Assembly (NCBI GenBank): GCA_030043855.1
Contig: JASHWW010000106.1
Span: forward strand, 1 to 11,763
Length of the DNA stretch: 11,763 nt
From: Thermoplasmata archaeon
GTDB lineage: Archaea; Thermoplasmatota; Thermoplasmata; Lutacidiplasmatales; UBA184
Reading direction: 5' to 3'
A program made the position numbers and the translations under genes. The notes beneath the pieces are model-generated. The model made no database searches. It was not told the origin of the DNA and saw nothing but the letters and a program-made list of their open reading frames with translations. Positions within the stretch are counted from its first letter, which is position 1; each line of letters begins with the position of its first letter. Shown here one piece after another: positions 1 through 6,973 of the stretch.

Positions 1-353
1 CCCGCGACCCAGACCGCCGGCTTCGCCAGCTCCTCCGGCGTGTTCCACTTCCGGAACCGGACGTCGCCCATGGCCCGAACCTCGCGGAGTCGCTGCCGGA
101 CCGACTCCAGGTCGAGGTATCGGTCCTTGGGGATCTGCATGACCTCACGCATCCACTGCGTCGGTCGACCCTCGCAGAACTCGGTCACGTGCTGCTCCTC
201 GACGTACGCGAGATGCAGGAAGACGTCGCGGAACGACAGCATGCTGACCCCCCGATCCTTGGTGAACTCCTCCCACCCGAGCTGCGCCGCGCATTCGAAG
301 AACTCCTCCCGGAGCTCGTGGACGAAATCCATCAGGTCGATCGTCGAGACCAT
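1..353 (-). CDS. DinB/YfiT-like four-helix protein, C-terminus cut off by window edge
   Basis: An open reading frame starts at ATG (351-353) and runs leftward off the window; 117 residues are visible. The N-terminal part looks like a helical bundle of the DinB/YfiT-like superfamily: a helix rich in Leu/Glu/Phe (about residues 5-30), then a segment with His47, Glu53 and His55 in a pattern like H-L-A-Y-V-E-E-Q-H. This resembles the first metal-binding His helix of DinB proteins. In known members three His bind a metal and the proteins act as thiol-dependent transferases or stress proteins; only the first part can be checked here. A pyrimidine-rich stretch (377-384) lies about 27 bases before the ATG and could be a weak TATA-like box. 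A strong hairpin (427-454) separates it from the gene upstream, so it is probably transcribed alone. Family assignment is moderate; that this is a real gene is likely. Confidence 0.6.
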   Translation of the reverse strand, partial: MVSTIDLMDFVHELREEFFECAAQLGWEEFTKDRGVSMLSFRDVFLHLAYVEEQHVTEFCEGRPTQWMREVMQIPKDRYLDLESVRQRLREVRAMGDVRFRKWNTPEELAKPAVWVA

Positions 354-426
354 CGAACGCCGCAGAGGAACGGCGGGGAAAAGGATGGCCGTCGTCCGCG
401 GCTCGAAGGGGTTGTCGCCGGTTGCG

Positions 427-454
427 CCGCCCGACCTCCCCGGAGGGCGGGCGG
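427..454 (-). terminator. Strong GC hairpin between M29-like gene and DinB-like gene
   Basis: Seven paired bases (CCGCCCG at 427-433 with CGGGCGG at 448-454), one A-G mismatch, then five more pairs (CCTCC 35-39 of that line with GGAGG, 435-439 and 442-446). GCG/CGC at 424-426 and 457-459 can extend it with a bulge. It begins about ten bases after the M29-like stop codon on the minus strand. No T-run follows, so termination is inferred; it could also protect the 3' end of the mRNA. Confidence 0.4.
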
Positions 455-463
455 GGCGCGATT

Positions 464-1567
464 CTACCCGGGCATCCGCACCGGTTTGCCGTCGACCTCG
501 ACCTTCGCACCGGCGATCACGACAATCCCCCCGAACTTCGATTTGTTCTTCCCGCCGGGGAAGAACACGTTGTTCCCGACCGAGATCGTGACGCACCCGG
601 CCTCGCGGTCCTCGAGCTGGGGGGTGTTGTGCAACTTCGGGTTCAGTCCGATCGCGAGGTAGCCCGGCTGGTCGCGCCCCTTCCCTCCCTTCGCGTAGTC
701 CCTGTCGAAGAACTCCGCGCCGGTATCGAAGTGGTGGCGGACCAGCTTTCCGCGCCGGAACTGGAACCATCCCCCGGTCGACATTCCAATGTCGTTGTAG
801 CTCGTCCGGTTGGCGACGACCTTCCCCTCGGCGACGTTCTCGTCGAGGGCGACGCGGACGGTCCCCGCGGGGAGGAGGTTCAGCATCCCGAACGGGCGCT
901 TCAGGTCCTCCTTCGACAGACGGCCATCGTCGATGCGCACCGGGCGGTGCTTGAGGCCCAGCGTCAGATCGGTGCCATTGTCGGCGGTGATGCGGATCCG
1001 GCGGCCCTTCTCGAGCGCCCGCTGGATCGGCTTCCCCGCGGTAGCGAGCTGGTTGGGGTCGACCAGGCTCGCCTCCACGACCTGGTCCATCCACGAGTCC
1101 ATGTCCACCCCGTACACCTTGGCGAGGTTGGGAAACGGCCGGCCGATCTCCAGTCGGCTGCCCCGGAGCCCGGCCTTGGAGGCGGCCTTGTACCACGCGG
1201 GATTCCAGCGGAACAGCTTTCCGCCCCGCTCGGCCCCGAGCGCATCCAGACGAAGCCGGTCCCCCGCGTTCCACATGTGGATGTAGACGTTCGTCTTCCC
1301 GAGGGCGGCCCACTCGTGCGCGGGGGTCGCGCCCAGGACCTTGTCCTCGCGCGCGTCGACCGAATCCCAGTACGCGTCCTCGTTCTCGTAGAGGACCATC
1401 GGATACGCCCCGAGACGGCGGGTCTCGCGAGCGAGCGCCGTGGCCCAGGGCAGGACGCGACTCCACCCCTCGATGATCACGGTCTCCCCGGGCTGGACCT
1501 TCAGGTTCCGGGTGAGGATCGCCTTCGCAAACTTGGACTCACGATTCGAGGAGGTGCGGGCGGGCAT
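464..1567 (-). CDS. M29 (aminopeptidase T/S)-like protein lacking the expected metal ligands
   Basis: 367 residues from ATG 1565-1567 to TAG. An in-frame TTG at 1576 would add three residues, but the TATA-like box at 1588-1595 lies about 25 bases before the ATG, so the ATG is preferred (leaderless). The fold pattern matches COG2309/M29 metallopeptidases: an N-terminal nucleotide-binding-like part (residues 15-60), then RIRITADNGTDLTLGL (about 190-205), NLLPAGTV (230-237), YLAIGLNP (304-311), VTISVGNN (326-333) and a final VDGKPV. M29 enzymes remove N-terminal amino acids using two metals held by Glu, Glu, His, His and Asp. From my memory of the consensus, those positions here are Thr236 (PAGE becomes PAGT), Tyr304, Thr327 and a Phe-Gly-Gly stretch (345-347) replacing HxD. 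The protein is therefore probably not an active peptidase of the known kind. True function unknown. Confidence 0.6.
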   Translation of the reverse strand: MPARTSSNRESKFAKAILTRNLKVQPGETVIIEGWSRVLPWATALARETRRLGAYPMVLYENEDAYWDSVDAREDKVLGATPAHEWAALGKTNVYIHMWNAGDRLRLDALGAERGGKLFRWNPAWYKAASKAGLRGSRLEIGRPFPNLAKVYGVDMDSWMDQVVEASLVDPNQLATAGKPIQRALEKGRRIRITADNGTDLTLGLKHRPVRIDDGRLSKEDLKRPFGMLNLLPAGTVRVALDENVAEGKVVANRTSYNDIGMSTGGWFQFRRGKLVRHHFDTGAEFFDRDYAKGGKGRDQPGYLAIGLNPKLHNTPQLEDREAGCVTISVGNNVFFPGGKNKSKFGGIVVIAGAKVEVDGKPVRMPG

Positions 1568-1587
1568 GCCCCGCAAACTCGGGACCG

Positions 1588-1595
1588 CTATTTAT
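1588..1595 (-). promoter_or_regulatory. TATA-like box for the M29-like gene
   Basis: On the minus strand this reads ATAAATAG in an otherwise GC-rich region. Its centre is about 25 bases before ATG 1567, the usual archaeal distance from box A to the transcription start, so the mRNA would begin at or next to the start codon. Confidence 0.55.
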
Positions 1596-1669
1596 CCCCG
1601 GCCCGGCGGGTGGCCGGTCGAGATTCCCCGGTCGGCCGAGCTGCCGTGCGGGATGCGTTCGTGGATCCC

Positions 1670-1993
1670 CTAGGGAAGGGTCAGGCCGGGAGCCGCATGC
1701 CACTCCATCAGGTCGAGCACCAGGTCTCCCTGTACCAGCTTCGGATCGAGAGCGATGAGGGCGCGGGCCCGGTCGACCGAGTCCGTAGCGAACACCACGA
1801 GTCCGACGATCGTATCGTCCTCCGAGGGACCGTACACGATCAGTTCCCCGGATTCCCGGAGCTTCTGCAGGAATTCGAGGTGCCCGCGCAGCAGCTGCGG
1901 TCGGTCCTCGGTCGGGATCTGCGGTCGGTTCGGCCCGGGGCGGTACAACCCGACCACGTAGGTGCGGAGTCCGCTCGCGGGCTGTGCGGCCAC
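1670..1993 (-). CDS. YciI-like (YCII-related domain) protein
   Basis: 107 residues, GTG start at 1991-1993 and TAG stop. The family signature is visible along the whole length: a beta strand TYVVGLYRPG (residues 11-20), the conserved His38 in LLRGHLEFLQKL, then GELIVYGP (49-56), a second strand IVGLVVFAT (62-70), and the closing DPKLVQGDLVLDLMEW (83-98) that matches the DPF-x-x-G...W ending of YciI proteins. These are small ferredoxin-like dimers; some members have weak enzymatic activity, and many have no known substrate. The start is uncertain: there is no ATG, and the region before the GTG has only a weak AT-containing element near 2021. It lies 53 bases after the vapC stop, so it may be read through from the vapBC promoter. 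Confidence 0.78.
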   Translation of the reverse strand: MAAQPASGLRTYVVGLYRPGPNRPQIPTEDRPQLLRGHLEFLQKLRESGELIVYGPSEDDTIVGLVVFATDSVDRARALIALDPKLVQGDLVLDLMEWHAAPGLTLP

Positions 1994-2046
1994 GACCGCC
2001 GCGGAAGCCTCGGAACCGCTTGAACCTGGCTGCGCTCGACGGGTCG

Positions 2047-2448
2047 TCAGAACGTTTCTACGGGCAGCCCGAGGGCTCGGGCCGCCGCCGCGAGGTTCCG
2101 GTCCCGGCTCACCAGTGTGTGACCCTGGGAGAGCGCGTGCCCGGCGATCATGACGTCGGGAGCACCGGGGGACTTTCCGGATCGGAGCAGCTCCGCTCGC
2201 AGCTCCCCCGCCCGACGAGCGGAGTCGAGGTCGAACGGCTCGATCGGAAACTGCCGAAGCAACAGCTCGAGTCGAACGCGCTCCGATCTCGATTTGGTGA
2301 ATTCCACGCCCGAAAGGGCCTCGAAGACGGCGACCGCGCTCAGGACCGGAGCGAGACCCGAGCGTTCGAGTCGGTCCAGTTGGTCGAGCGTCTTCCCGTC
2401 GCCTCGCAGGAGATCGACGAGCACGTTAGTGTCGAGGGTGACTCCCAC
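2047..2448 (-). CDS. vapC: VapC toxin, PIN-domain ribonuclease
   Basis: 133 residues from GTG 2446-2448 to TGA. All four acidic residues expected of a PIN domain are present: Asp6 in LDTNVLVDLL, Glu43 in AVFEALSG, Asp98 in APDVMIAGHAL and Asp116 in LVSRDRNL. These bind Mg/Mn in the RNase active site; VapC toxins cut tRNA or rRNA and stop translation. A longer reading in the same frame (to 2625) is open but lies inside the antitoxin gene and has no family similarity. The GTG is preferred because the domain begins right after it and a GGTGG element (minus strand, about 6-8 bases upstream) can pair with the 16S 3' end. It overlaps vapB by 23 bases, so the two are translationally coupled. Confidence 0.88.
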   Translation of the reverse strand: MGVTLDTNVLVDLLRGDGKTLDQLDRLERSGLAPVLSAVAVFEALSGVEFTKSRSERVRLELLLRQFPIEPFDLDSARRAGELRAELLRSGKSPGAPDVMIAGHALSQGHTLVSRDRNLAAAARALGLPVETF

Positions 2449-2692
2449 CGGACTCCACCAGGCTTCGTAGGCCGCGACGTTCCGGTTTCGACTCGAGGGC
2501 CCGCATGCGCGCGATGGCCTCCCGGACCGCCCGTGCTTCCGTAGGGGAGAGGAAGCCAGCCAGCGACCGGAAGGTCGGGCGGGTGCCTTCGAGCAGTCGG
2601 TTGACCGTCCCCGAGAAACTCTCACCGGGTCGTTTGGCGGCCCGCAGGCGCTCGTAGGCCGATCGCTCGAGCGATACCGTGCGACTCGACAT
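2426..2692 (-). CDS. vapB: VapB antitoxin, DUF217 type
   Basis: 88 residues from ATG 2690-2692 to TAA. The N-terminal 35 residues (RTVSLERSAYERLRAAK, then GESFSGTVNRLL) match the archaeal VapB/DUF217 antitoxin pattern, a small DNA-binding dimer in which the first strand contacts DNA; the SFS motif is typical. The Arg/Glu-rich remainder (about 40-88) would wrap around VapC and block its active site. It is the first gene of the vapBC operon and overlaps vapC. The promoter carries a palindrome (2698-2711) directly at the predicted transcription start, which fits repression by the VapBC complex. Assignment rests on motif, size and the PIN partner. Confidence 0.82.
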   Translation of the reverse strand: MSSRTVSLERSAYERLRAAKRPGESFSGTVNRLLEGTRPTFRSLAGFLSPTEARAVREAIARMRALESKPERRGLRSLVESGGSHPRH

Positions 2693-2697
2693 ACGAC

Positions 2698-2711
2698 CTA
2701 CACATGTGTAG
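2698..2711. promoter_or_regulatory. Perfect 14-bp palindrome, probable VapBC operator
   Basis: CTACACATGTGTAG reads the same on both strands. It lies between the TATA-like box and the vapB start codon (2692), so bound protein would cover the transcription start. A related half-site (ATGTAGTC, 2720-2727) repeats GTGTAGAC (2706-2713) 14 bases further upstream, giving a possible second contact. Confidence 0.6.
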
Positions 2712-2714
2712 ACA

Positions 2715-2724
2715 TCTATATGTA
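2715..2724 (-). promoter_or_regulatory. TATA-like box for vapBC
   Basis: The minus strand reads TACATATAGA. Its centre (about 2719) is 27 bases before the vapB ATG, which predicts a leaderless transcript. Confidence 0.6.
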
Positions 2725-2868
2725 GTCACAGGGGCGGAGCACCGGGCAGGGACGACCCACCGCGTCTCCTCGGCCCTCGGCTGGCGGTGATCTCCTCCGG
2801 AGCTCCGGGATTGGCCCGGCATCGCCGGTTCCGGCCGGACTCGCGACAGGGACGGGGCGAACGAAGCC

Positions 2869-2886
2869 GTTATACAACGAATTTCG
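2869..2886 (+). promoter_or_regulatory. Promoter region of the large surface-protein gene
   Basis: GTTATACAAC (2869-2878) is the best TATA-like sequence; its centre is 39 bases before ATG 2912, leaving a leader of roughly 14 bases without a Shine-Dalgarno sequence. A weaker AATTTC (2880-2885) is 29 bases before the ATG and would give a leaderless mRNA. The remaining 2728-2868 stretch of the divergent vapB/surface-protein gap is GC-rich and shows no gene. Confidence 0.5.
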
Positions 2887-2911
2887 TGCCCTTCCCGCCC
2901 ACGGTACCCCC

Positions 2912-5900
2912 ATGCCGGAACCCAACGAGGAACGGAGCACTTCGCCGACGAACGGAACGAACCGAGGACGTCTCCTCCCCGAGGCGTCCACCCGCCCCTC
3001 GCATCCGAGCGGGGTCCAATCTCGGACTACGTGGGCGATCCCGTTGGTCATCGGAGTCGCCCTTCTCATGCTCCTGGGGGCCATCGTGCTCCCCGCGACG
3101 ACGGCGCTGCCGGCGCTCGCTGGCGGGTCCCCCGCCGCGGTCCCGACCCATCCGTCCGTCTCGGCGGGTGTCTCCAAGGCTGCCCCACCGGCGACGTCGG
3201 GTGCCGTGGCCGGTACGTGCCTCGGAACCGGAAGCCGAGGCGATGTGGCTTCGACCGCAGCCTCCCAACCTACCTCTCCGCCCTCGCCCGCTTCGGGTTC
3301 GTCTCCGTTGTTCAATTCGCAGGTGACGCCCTACGCCACCTACACGGGTCCGTACGGCTACGTGGCCGGTGGCGCCGCGATCCGGAATTCGGGGTACGGG
3401 CAGGTCAACATCACCTGGCCCGGCGGTTCGACCTCGAATCTGGTCGCCGCCTACATGATCTGGTCGATCCTCAACAACTCCGTCCCGCCCGCCTACGCGA
3501 CCGTCAACGGCGCCAACGTCACCGGAACGTGGACGGCCTATGCGACGCCGTCCCCGTGCTGGTCCCCCACGTACATCTACACGTTCATCGCCGAGGTCAC
3601 TCCGTACGTCGTCAACGGGATCAACAACATCACCGGGATCCCGTCCGGGGTCACGAACGGAGCCGACCCGTGGGGAGTCAGTCCGGTCGCTCCCTTGGAC
3701 GATTCGCTCTCACTCATCGCGATCTTTGACAACTCCAGCTCCTCGAACATCCACCAGGTGACGGTCTATACCGGAGCCTCCCCCGTCGGCACCCCGGCCC
3801 CCAACTTTGAGGACGCCCAGTTGAACTACAGCACCGCCAACTCCTCGCAGGCCAAGACCACCTACATCGTCGCCGACGGCCAGCTCCCGGGCAACTCCGC
3901 GATCTGGAACGGGACCACGATCGACGCGGACGCGTTCCCGGGCAGCGACCCGCACCAGTCGACGGCGACCTGGAGCTACGGGAACCTCTCGGACACGAAG
4001 AGCTACCTCGTGAACGTCAGCGTCGGTTCGAACAACACGACGGCCGAGATCGCCTCCTCCGGGACCGACTGCTTCACGTGGGTCGGCCAGGTCCTCAGCG
4101 TCGGCGTCCCCGCGCTGAAGGGACCGTACAAGGTCGACTTCCAGGAGCAGGGACTCACCAACGGCGCGACCTGGAGCATCACGACGCACAGCACGACCAA
4201 GTCCGGGACCGTCGCGAACGATACCGGCTCGCTGTCGTTCTCGTTGGGGAACGGCACGTACAACTACTCCGCCGGGGCGGTCGCCGGCTTCTTCGGACCG
4301 GCGAAGACCAACTACGCCGTCAACGGCGGTCCGGTGTTCATCCGGGTGATCTTCCACCAGGTCCTCTACCCGGTCACCTTCAACGCGACCGGCCTCAGCA
4401 CGTACCAGACCTGGTGGGTCAACGTGACCAACGCCTCGGAGGGGATTCAGGAGAACCTCTCGTCGTACACGCCGCTCGGGGCGCTGTTCTCGCTCGGGAA
4501 CGGGACGTACAATTACTCGTCCGGGATGATCGGTCTCTACCTGGCCTCGCCGCCAACCGGCACGTTCACGGTCAACGGGGCGGCCGTCTCCGTCATCGTC
4601 AACTTCGTCCCTCCCCCGCTCTACCCGGTGACGTTCCTGGAGCAGGGTCTGCCGGCGGGAACCTATTGGGGCGGCTCCGTGGACACCAACTTCGGACCGT
4701 ACGTCAACTACACGACCAACGTCTCGTTCACGCTCGAGCTGCCGAACGCGACGATCTTCGTCGATTACATCTCGCCGACGCAGATCACGGGCTACTACAC
4801 CGAGGGGTACCAGTACTTCGAGGTCTCGGGCGGCCCGGTGACGGTCCCGATCAACTACACGAAGCTCTACACCGCGGGGCTGGTCGAGACCGGGTTGGCG
4901 ACGGGCACGTACTGGGAGGCCCAGCTCGAGAACGCCACCGGTAGCCTGTACTTGGGCTCGTACGATGCGTACCTGAATTTCTCCGTCGCCAACGGCACGT
5001 ACAACTTCACCGTGGAGCCCGTCTGGGCGTACACGGCGACCCCGGTCACCGGGACCCTCGTCATCGCGGGATCGAACGACTCGGCGACGATCGTCTTCTC
5101 GCTCGCTCCCACCTACACCGTGACGTTCCAGGAGGCGGGGCTGGCCCCCGGCGCGCTCTGGAACATCGTCCTCGACCTCCCGAACTATACCGACGTCGCC
5201 CAGAACTCCACGACGTCGACGATCGTCTTCCAGGAACCGAACGGGAGCTACGACTTCACGCCCACGGCGAAGGGGTACGAGGCGGACCCGACGTTCGGGT
5301 ATCTCGCCGTCGACGGAGCGAACCAGACGGTGTCGATCAACTTCACCCAGCTGTTCCTGGTCGTCTTCAACGAGACCGGCCTCCCGAGCGGCAACTACTG
5401 GTACGTCTACTTCGACTACCAGTACGTCGGGTCGTATTCGTCCTCGGCGTGGCTCTGGACCACGAACGGGTCGTACACGTTCGACACGTACGACTTCGGA
5501 TCGTACACGCCGTCCATCGCCACGGGCACGGTCAACGTCACCGGGGGGAACCAGTACGTGCTGATCGTCTACAATTCGACGACGGCTCCGACCGTCACGG
5601 TGACGTTCGTCGAGACCGGGTTGCCGGCCGGCACCAACTGGTCGGTCGACTACAACGACTGGTCGGAGTTTAGCACGGGAAGCTCGATCAACTTCACGGA
5701 GCCCAACGGATCGTTCGCGTTCTTGGTCGGCTACGTGGAGGGCTACACGCCGACGCCGGACTCCGGCCTCGTGAACGTCACGGGGGTACCGGTCTCCCAG
5801 ACGATCGCGTTCGCCCAGGCGGCCGGCACCTACGCGGTCACCTTCGTCGAGAGCGGGCTCCCGATCGGCACCACGTGGTACATCAACATCTCCGAAGAGG

Positions 5901-6796
5901 CCCCCCTCGCCGCGACGGTCACCTCGACCGGAGGCACCACGCTCACGGTGAGCCTCCCGAACGGCACCTATTCGTACACGGCCGCGTCGAACAACCCCAG
6001 CTGGACGACGACCCCGACGGGAGGATTCACGGTCTCCGGGACGAGCCAGCAGATCTCCGTCCCCTTCTCCTCGTCCTCGACCCCCCGGTACGAGGTCCAG
6101 TTCGTGGAGAGCCATCTCCCGATCGGGTCCACGTGGTACGTGAACGTGACCGGCGAGCCCGGTCTGGTCGCGACGGTGGGGAGCGACTCGGGCACCACGC
6201 TCTCGCTCGTGCTGCAGAACGGGACCTACGACTACACGGCCGCGACGAGCGCGACCTACTGGTCCACCCCGTCCCCGGGGACGTTCACCGTGGCGGGCCT
6301 GGCGCAGAACGTCTCCGTGCCGTTCTCCTCGTCGGCGCCGTTCCCCTACACGGTCACCTTCACGGAGTCGAACCTCCCGGTGGGCGTCACCTGGTACGTG
6401 AACATCACCGGCCAGCCCGGCCTCTCCGCGACGGTCTCCGCCTCGTCGGGGACGCAGCTGACGACCACGCTCGACAACGGTAGCTACCAGTTCACCGCCG
6501 CCTCGAACTCGAAGAACTGGACGACCTCGGCGGGAGGCCCCTTCTCGGTGGCCGGGTCTTCAGTGAGCATCGCCGTGAAGTTCGGGACCGGCGGAGGGAG
6601 CAGCAGCGCCTCGAGCGGGCTCGGGAGCTACTGGATCTGGATCGTGGTGGGCGCCATCCTGGCGGCCCTGCTCCTCCTGATCCTCCTGGCGGCGCGGCGA
6701 CGCAAGAAGCAGCCGCCCACGGCGGCCACCCCTCCGGCGGCGACCTCGGGGACACCCCCGGCCCCGGCCGGCGGGAGCCCTCCACCCAGCTCCTGA
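2912..6796 (+). CDS. Large anchored surface protein with ten tandem beta-type repeats
   Basis: 1294 residues. A polar N-terminus (1-40) precedes a hydrophobic segment (41-65) and an ALA|GG site (70/71) that could be cut by signal peptidase. After a Ser/Pro/Thr linker, residues about 133-405 form one beta-rich domain resembling archaeal DUF3344-type exported domains (weak assignment), with Cys216 and Cys387 possibly paired. Ten repeats follow, starting at residues 406, 486, 571, 653, 735, 815, 895, 974, 1060 and 1146, each with a GL-P-x-G-x-x-W motif near its start and NGTYxY/F near its middle. A Gly/Ser spacer, a membrane helix (1240-1261), RRRKK and a Pro/Ala/Thr tail end the protein. N-x-S/T sites are very frequent, fitting N-glycosylation. 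Likely a stalk-like envelope or adhesion protein; partner unknown. Confidence 0.85.
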   Translation: MPEPNEERSTSPTNGTNRGRLLPEASTRPSHPSGVQSRTTWAIPLVIGVALLMLLGAIVLPATTALPALAGGSPAAVPTHPSVSAGVSKAAPPATSGAVAGTCLGTGSRGDVASTAASQPTSPPSPASGSSPLFNSQVTPYATYTGPYGYVAGGAAIRNSGYGQVNITWPGGSTSNLVAAYMIWSILNNSVPPAYATVNGANVTGTWTAYATPSPCWSPTYIYTFIAEVTPYVVNGINNITGIPSGVTNGADPWGVSPVAPLDDSLSLIAIFDNSSSSNIHQVTVYTGASPVGTPAPNFEDAQLNYSTANSSQAKTTYIVADGQLPGNSAIWNGTTIDADAFPGSDPHQSTATWSYGNLSDTKSYLVNVSVGSNNTTAEIASSGTDCFTWVGQVLSVGVPALKGPYKVDFQEQGLTNGATWSITTHSTTKSGTVANDTGSLSFSLGNGTYNYSAGAVAGFFGPAKTNYAVNGGPVFIRVIFHQVLYPVTFNATGLSTYQTWWVNVTNASEGIQENLSSYTPLGALFSLGNGTYNYSSGMIGLYLASPPTGTFTVNGAAVSVIVNFVPPPLYPVTFLEQGLPAGTYWGGSVDTNFGPYVNYTTNVSFTLELPNATIFVDYISPTQITGYYTEGYQYFEVSGGPVTVPINYTKLYTAGLVETGLATGTYWEAQLENATGSLYLGSYDAYLNFSVANGTYNFTVEPVWAYTATPVTGTLVIAGSNDSATIVFSLAPTYTVTFQEAGLAPGALWNIVLDLPNYTDVAQNSTTSTIVFQEPNGSYDFTPTAKGYEADPTFGYLAVDGANQTVSINFTQLFLVVFNETGLPSGNYWYVYFDYQYVGSYSSSAWLWTTNGSYTFDTYDFGSYTPSIATGTVNVTGGNQYVLIVYNSTTAPTVTVTFVETGLPAGTNWSVDYNDWSEFSTGSSINFTEPNGSFAFLVGYVEGYTPTPDSGLVNVTGVPVSQTIAFAQAAGTYAVTFVESGLPIGTTWYINISEEAPLAATVTSTGGTTLTVSLPNGTYSYTAASNNPSWTTTPTGGFTVSGTSQQISVPFSSSSTPRYEVQFVESHLPIGSTWYVNVTGEPGLVATVGSDSGTTLSLVLQNGTYDYTAATSATYWSTPSPGTFTVAGLAQNVSVPFSSSAPFPYTVTFTESNLPVGVTWYVNITGQPGLSATVSASSGTQLTTTLDNGSYQFTAASNSKNWTTSAGGPFSVAGSSVSIAVKFGTGGGSSSASSGLGSYWIWIVVGAILAALLLLILLAARRRKKQPPTAATPPAATSGTPPAPAGGSPPPSS
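4127..6583 (+). repeat. Ten tandem protein-coding repeats of about 80-86 codons
   Basis: Repeat starts are at 4127, 4367, 4622, 4868, 5114, 5354, 5594, 5831, 6089 and 6347. The spacings are 80, 85, 82, 82, 80, 80, 79, 86 and 86 codons. Each unit opens with an aromatic-x-V-x-F strand, then E-x-G-L-P-x-G-x-x-W. Units 8, 9 and 10 are most alike (86-codon form with WY[IV]N[IV], a TAAS or TAAT motif and VPFSS at the end of units 8 and 9), suggesting recent duplication at the C-terminal end. Confidence 0.85.
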
Positions 6797-6816
6797 TCGG
6801 GTCCCGACGGGTCCGG

Positions 6817-6838
6817 GGCCGGAGCGGAATCTCCGGCC
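6817..6838 (+). terminator. Perfect 8-bp hairpin after the surface-protein gene
   Basis: GGCCGGAG (6817-6824) and CTCCGGCC (6831-6838) pair fully around a six-base loop CGGAAT, 20 bases after the stop codon. There is no T-run. It may end or protect the transcript; termination is inferred. Confidence 0.4.
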
Positions 6839-6868
6839 GAGGCATCCTGCCCGGCGCGCGGCACCCTC

Positions 6869-6898
6869 GCCCGGGTCGCAGGACCTTCGGTCCCGGGC
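6869..6898 (+). other. Second hairpin between surface-protein and cyclase genes
   Basis: GCCCGGG (6869-6875) pairs with CCCGGGC (6892-6898); an inner ACC-TTC-GGT can also fold. Together with 6817-6838 it makes the 177-base gap strongly structured. No gene is visible in this gap. Confidence 0.35.
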
Positions 6899-6944
6899 CC
6901 CGCCGGCTCCGCCGCGGCCGGCCCGTGAGCCGGGTTCCACACAG

Positions 6945-6954
6945 CCTTAATTGG
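6945..6954 (+). promoter_or_regulatory. TATA-like box for the cyclase gene
   Basis: CCTTAATTGG is the only AT-rich patch before the gene. Its centre (6949.5) is about 25 bases before GTG 6974, which decides the start choice in favour of a leaderless GTG there. Confidence 0.45.
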
Positions 6955-6973
6955 CCGAGTGCATCCAACGCGC

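Noticed and set aside
464..1567. Active leucyl aminopeptidase annotation for the M29-like gene
   Set aside because: The residues expected to hold the two metals are replaced, so naming it as an active peptidase would overstate the evidence.
422..2023. A 533-codon plus-strand open frame across the M29-like and YciI genes
   Set aside because: No recognisable domain; it is opposite two genes with family motifs and is explained by high GC content.
2449..2625. N-terminal extension of vapC to 2625
   Set aside because: The added 59 residues are the shadow of vapB; the PIN domain begins directly after GTG 2448, with a GGTGG element before it.
3710..6115. An 801-codon open frame on the minus strand inside the large surface-protein gene
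   Set aside because: It is Arg-, Val- and Glu-rich with no domain or motif, and it lies opposite a gene with clear repeats and anchor; GC-rich codon use leaves the opposite strand free of stops.
4127..6583. Repeat array considered as CRISPR or another DNA repeat
   Set aside because: The periodicity is about 240-258 bases and follows the codon frame; similarity is at protein level with diverged DNA, so it is a protein repeat.
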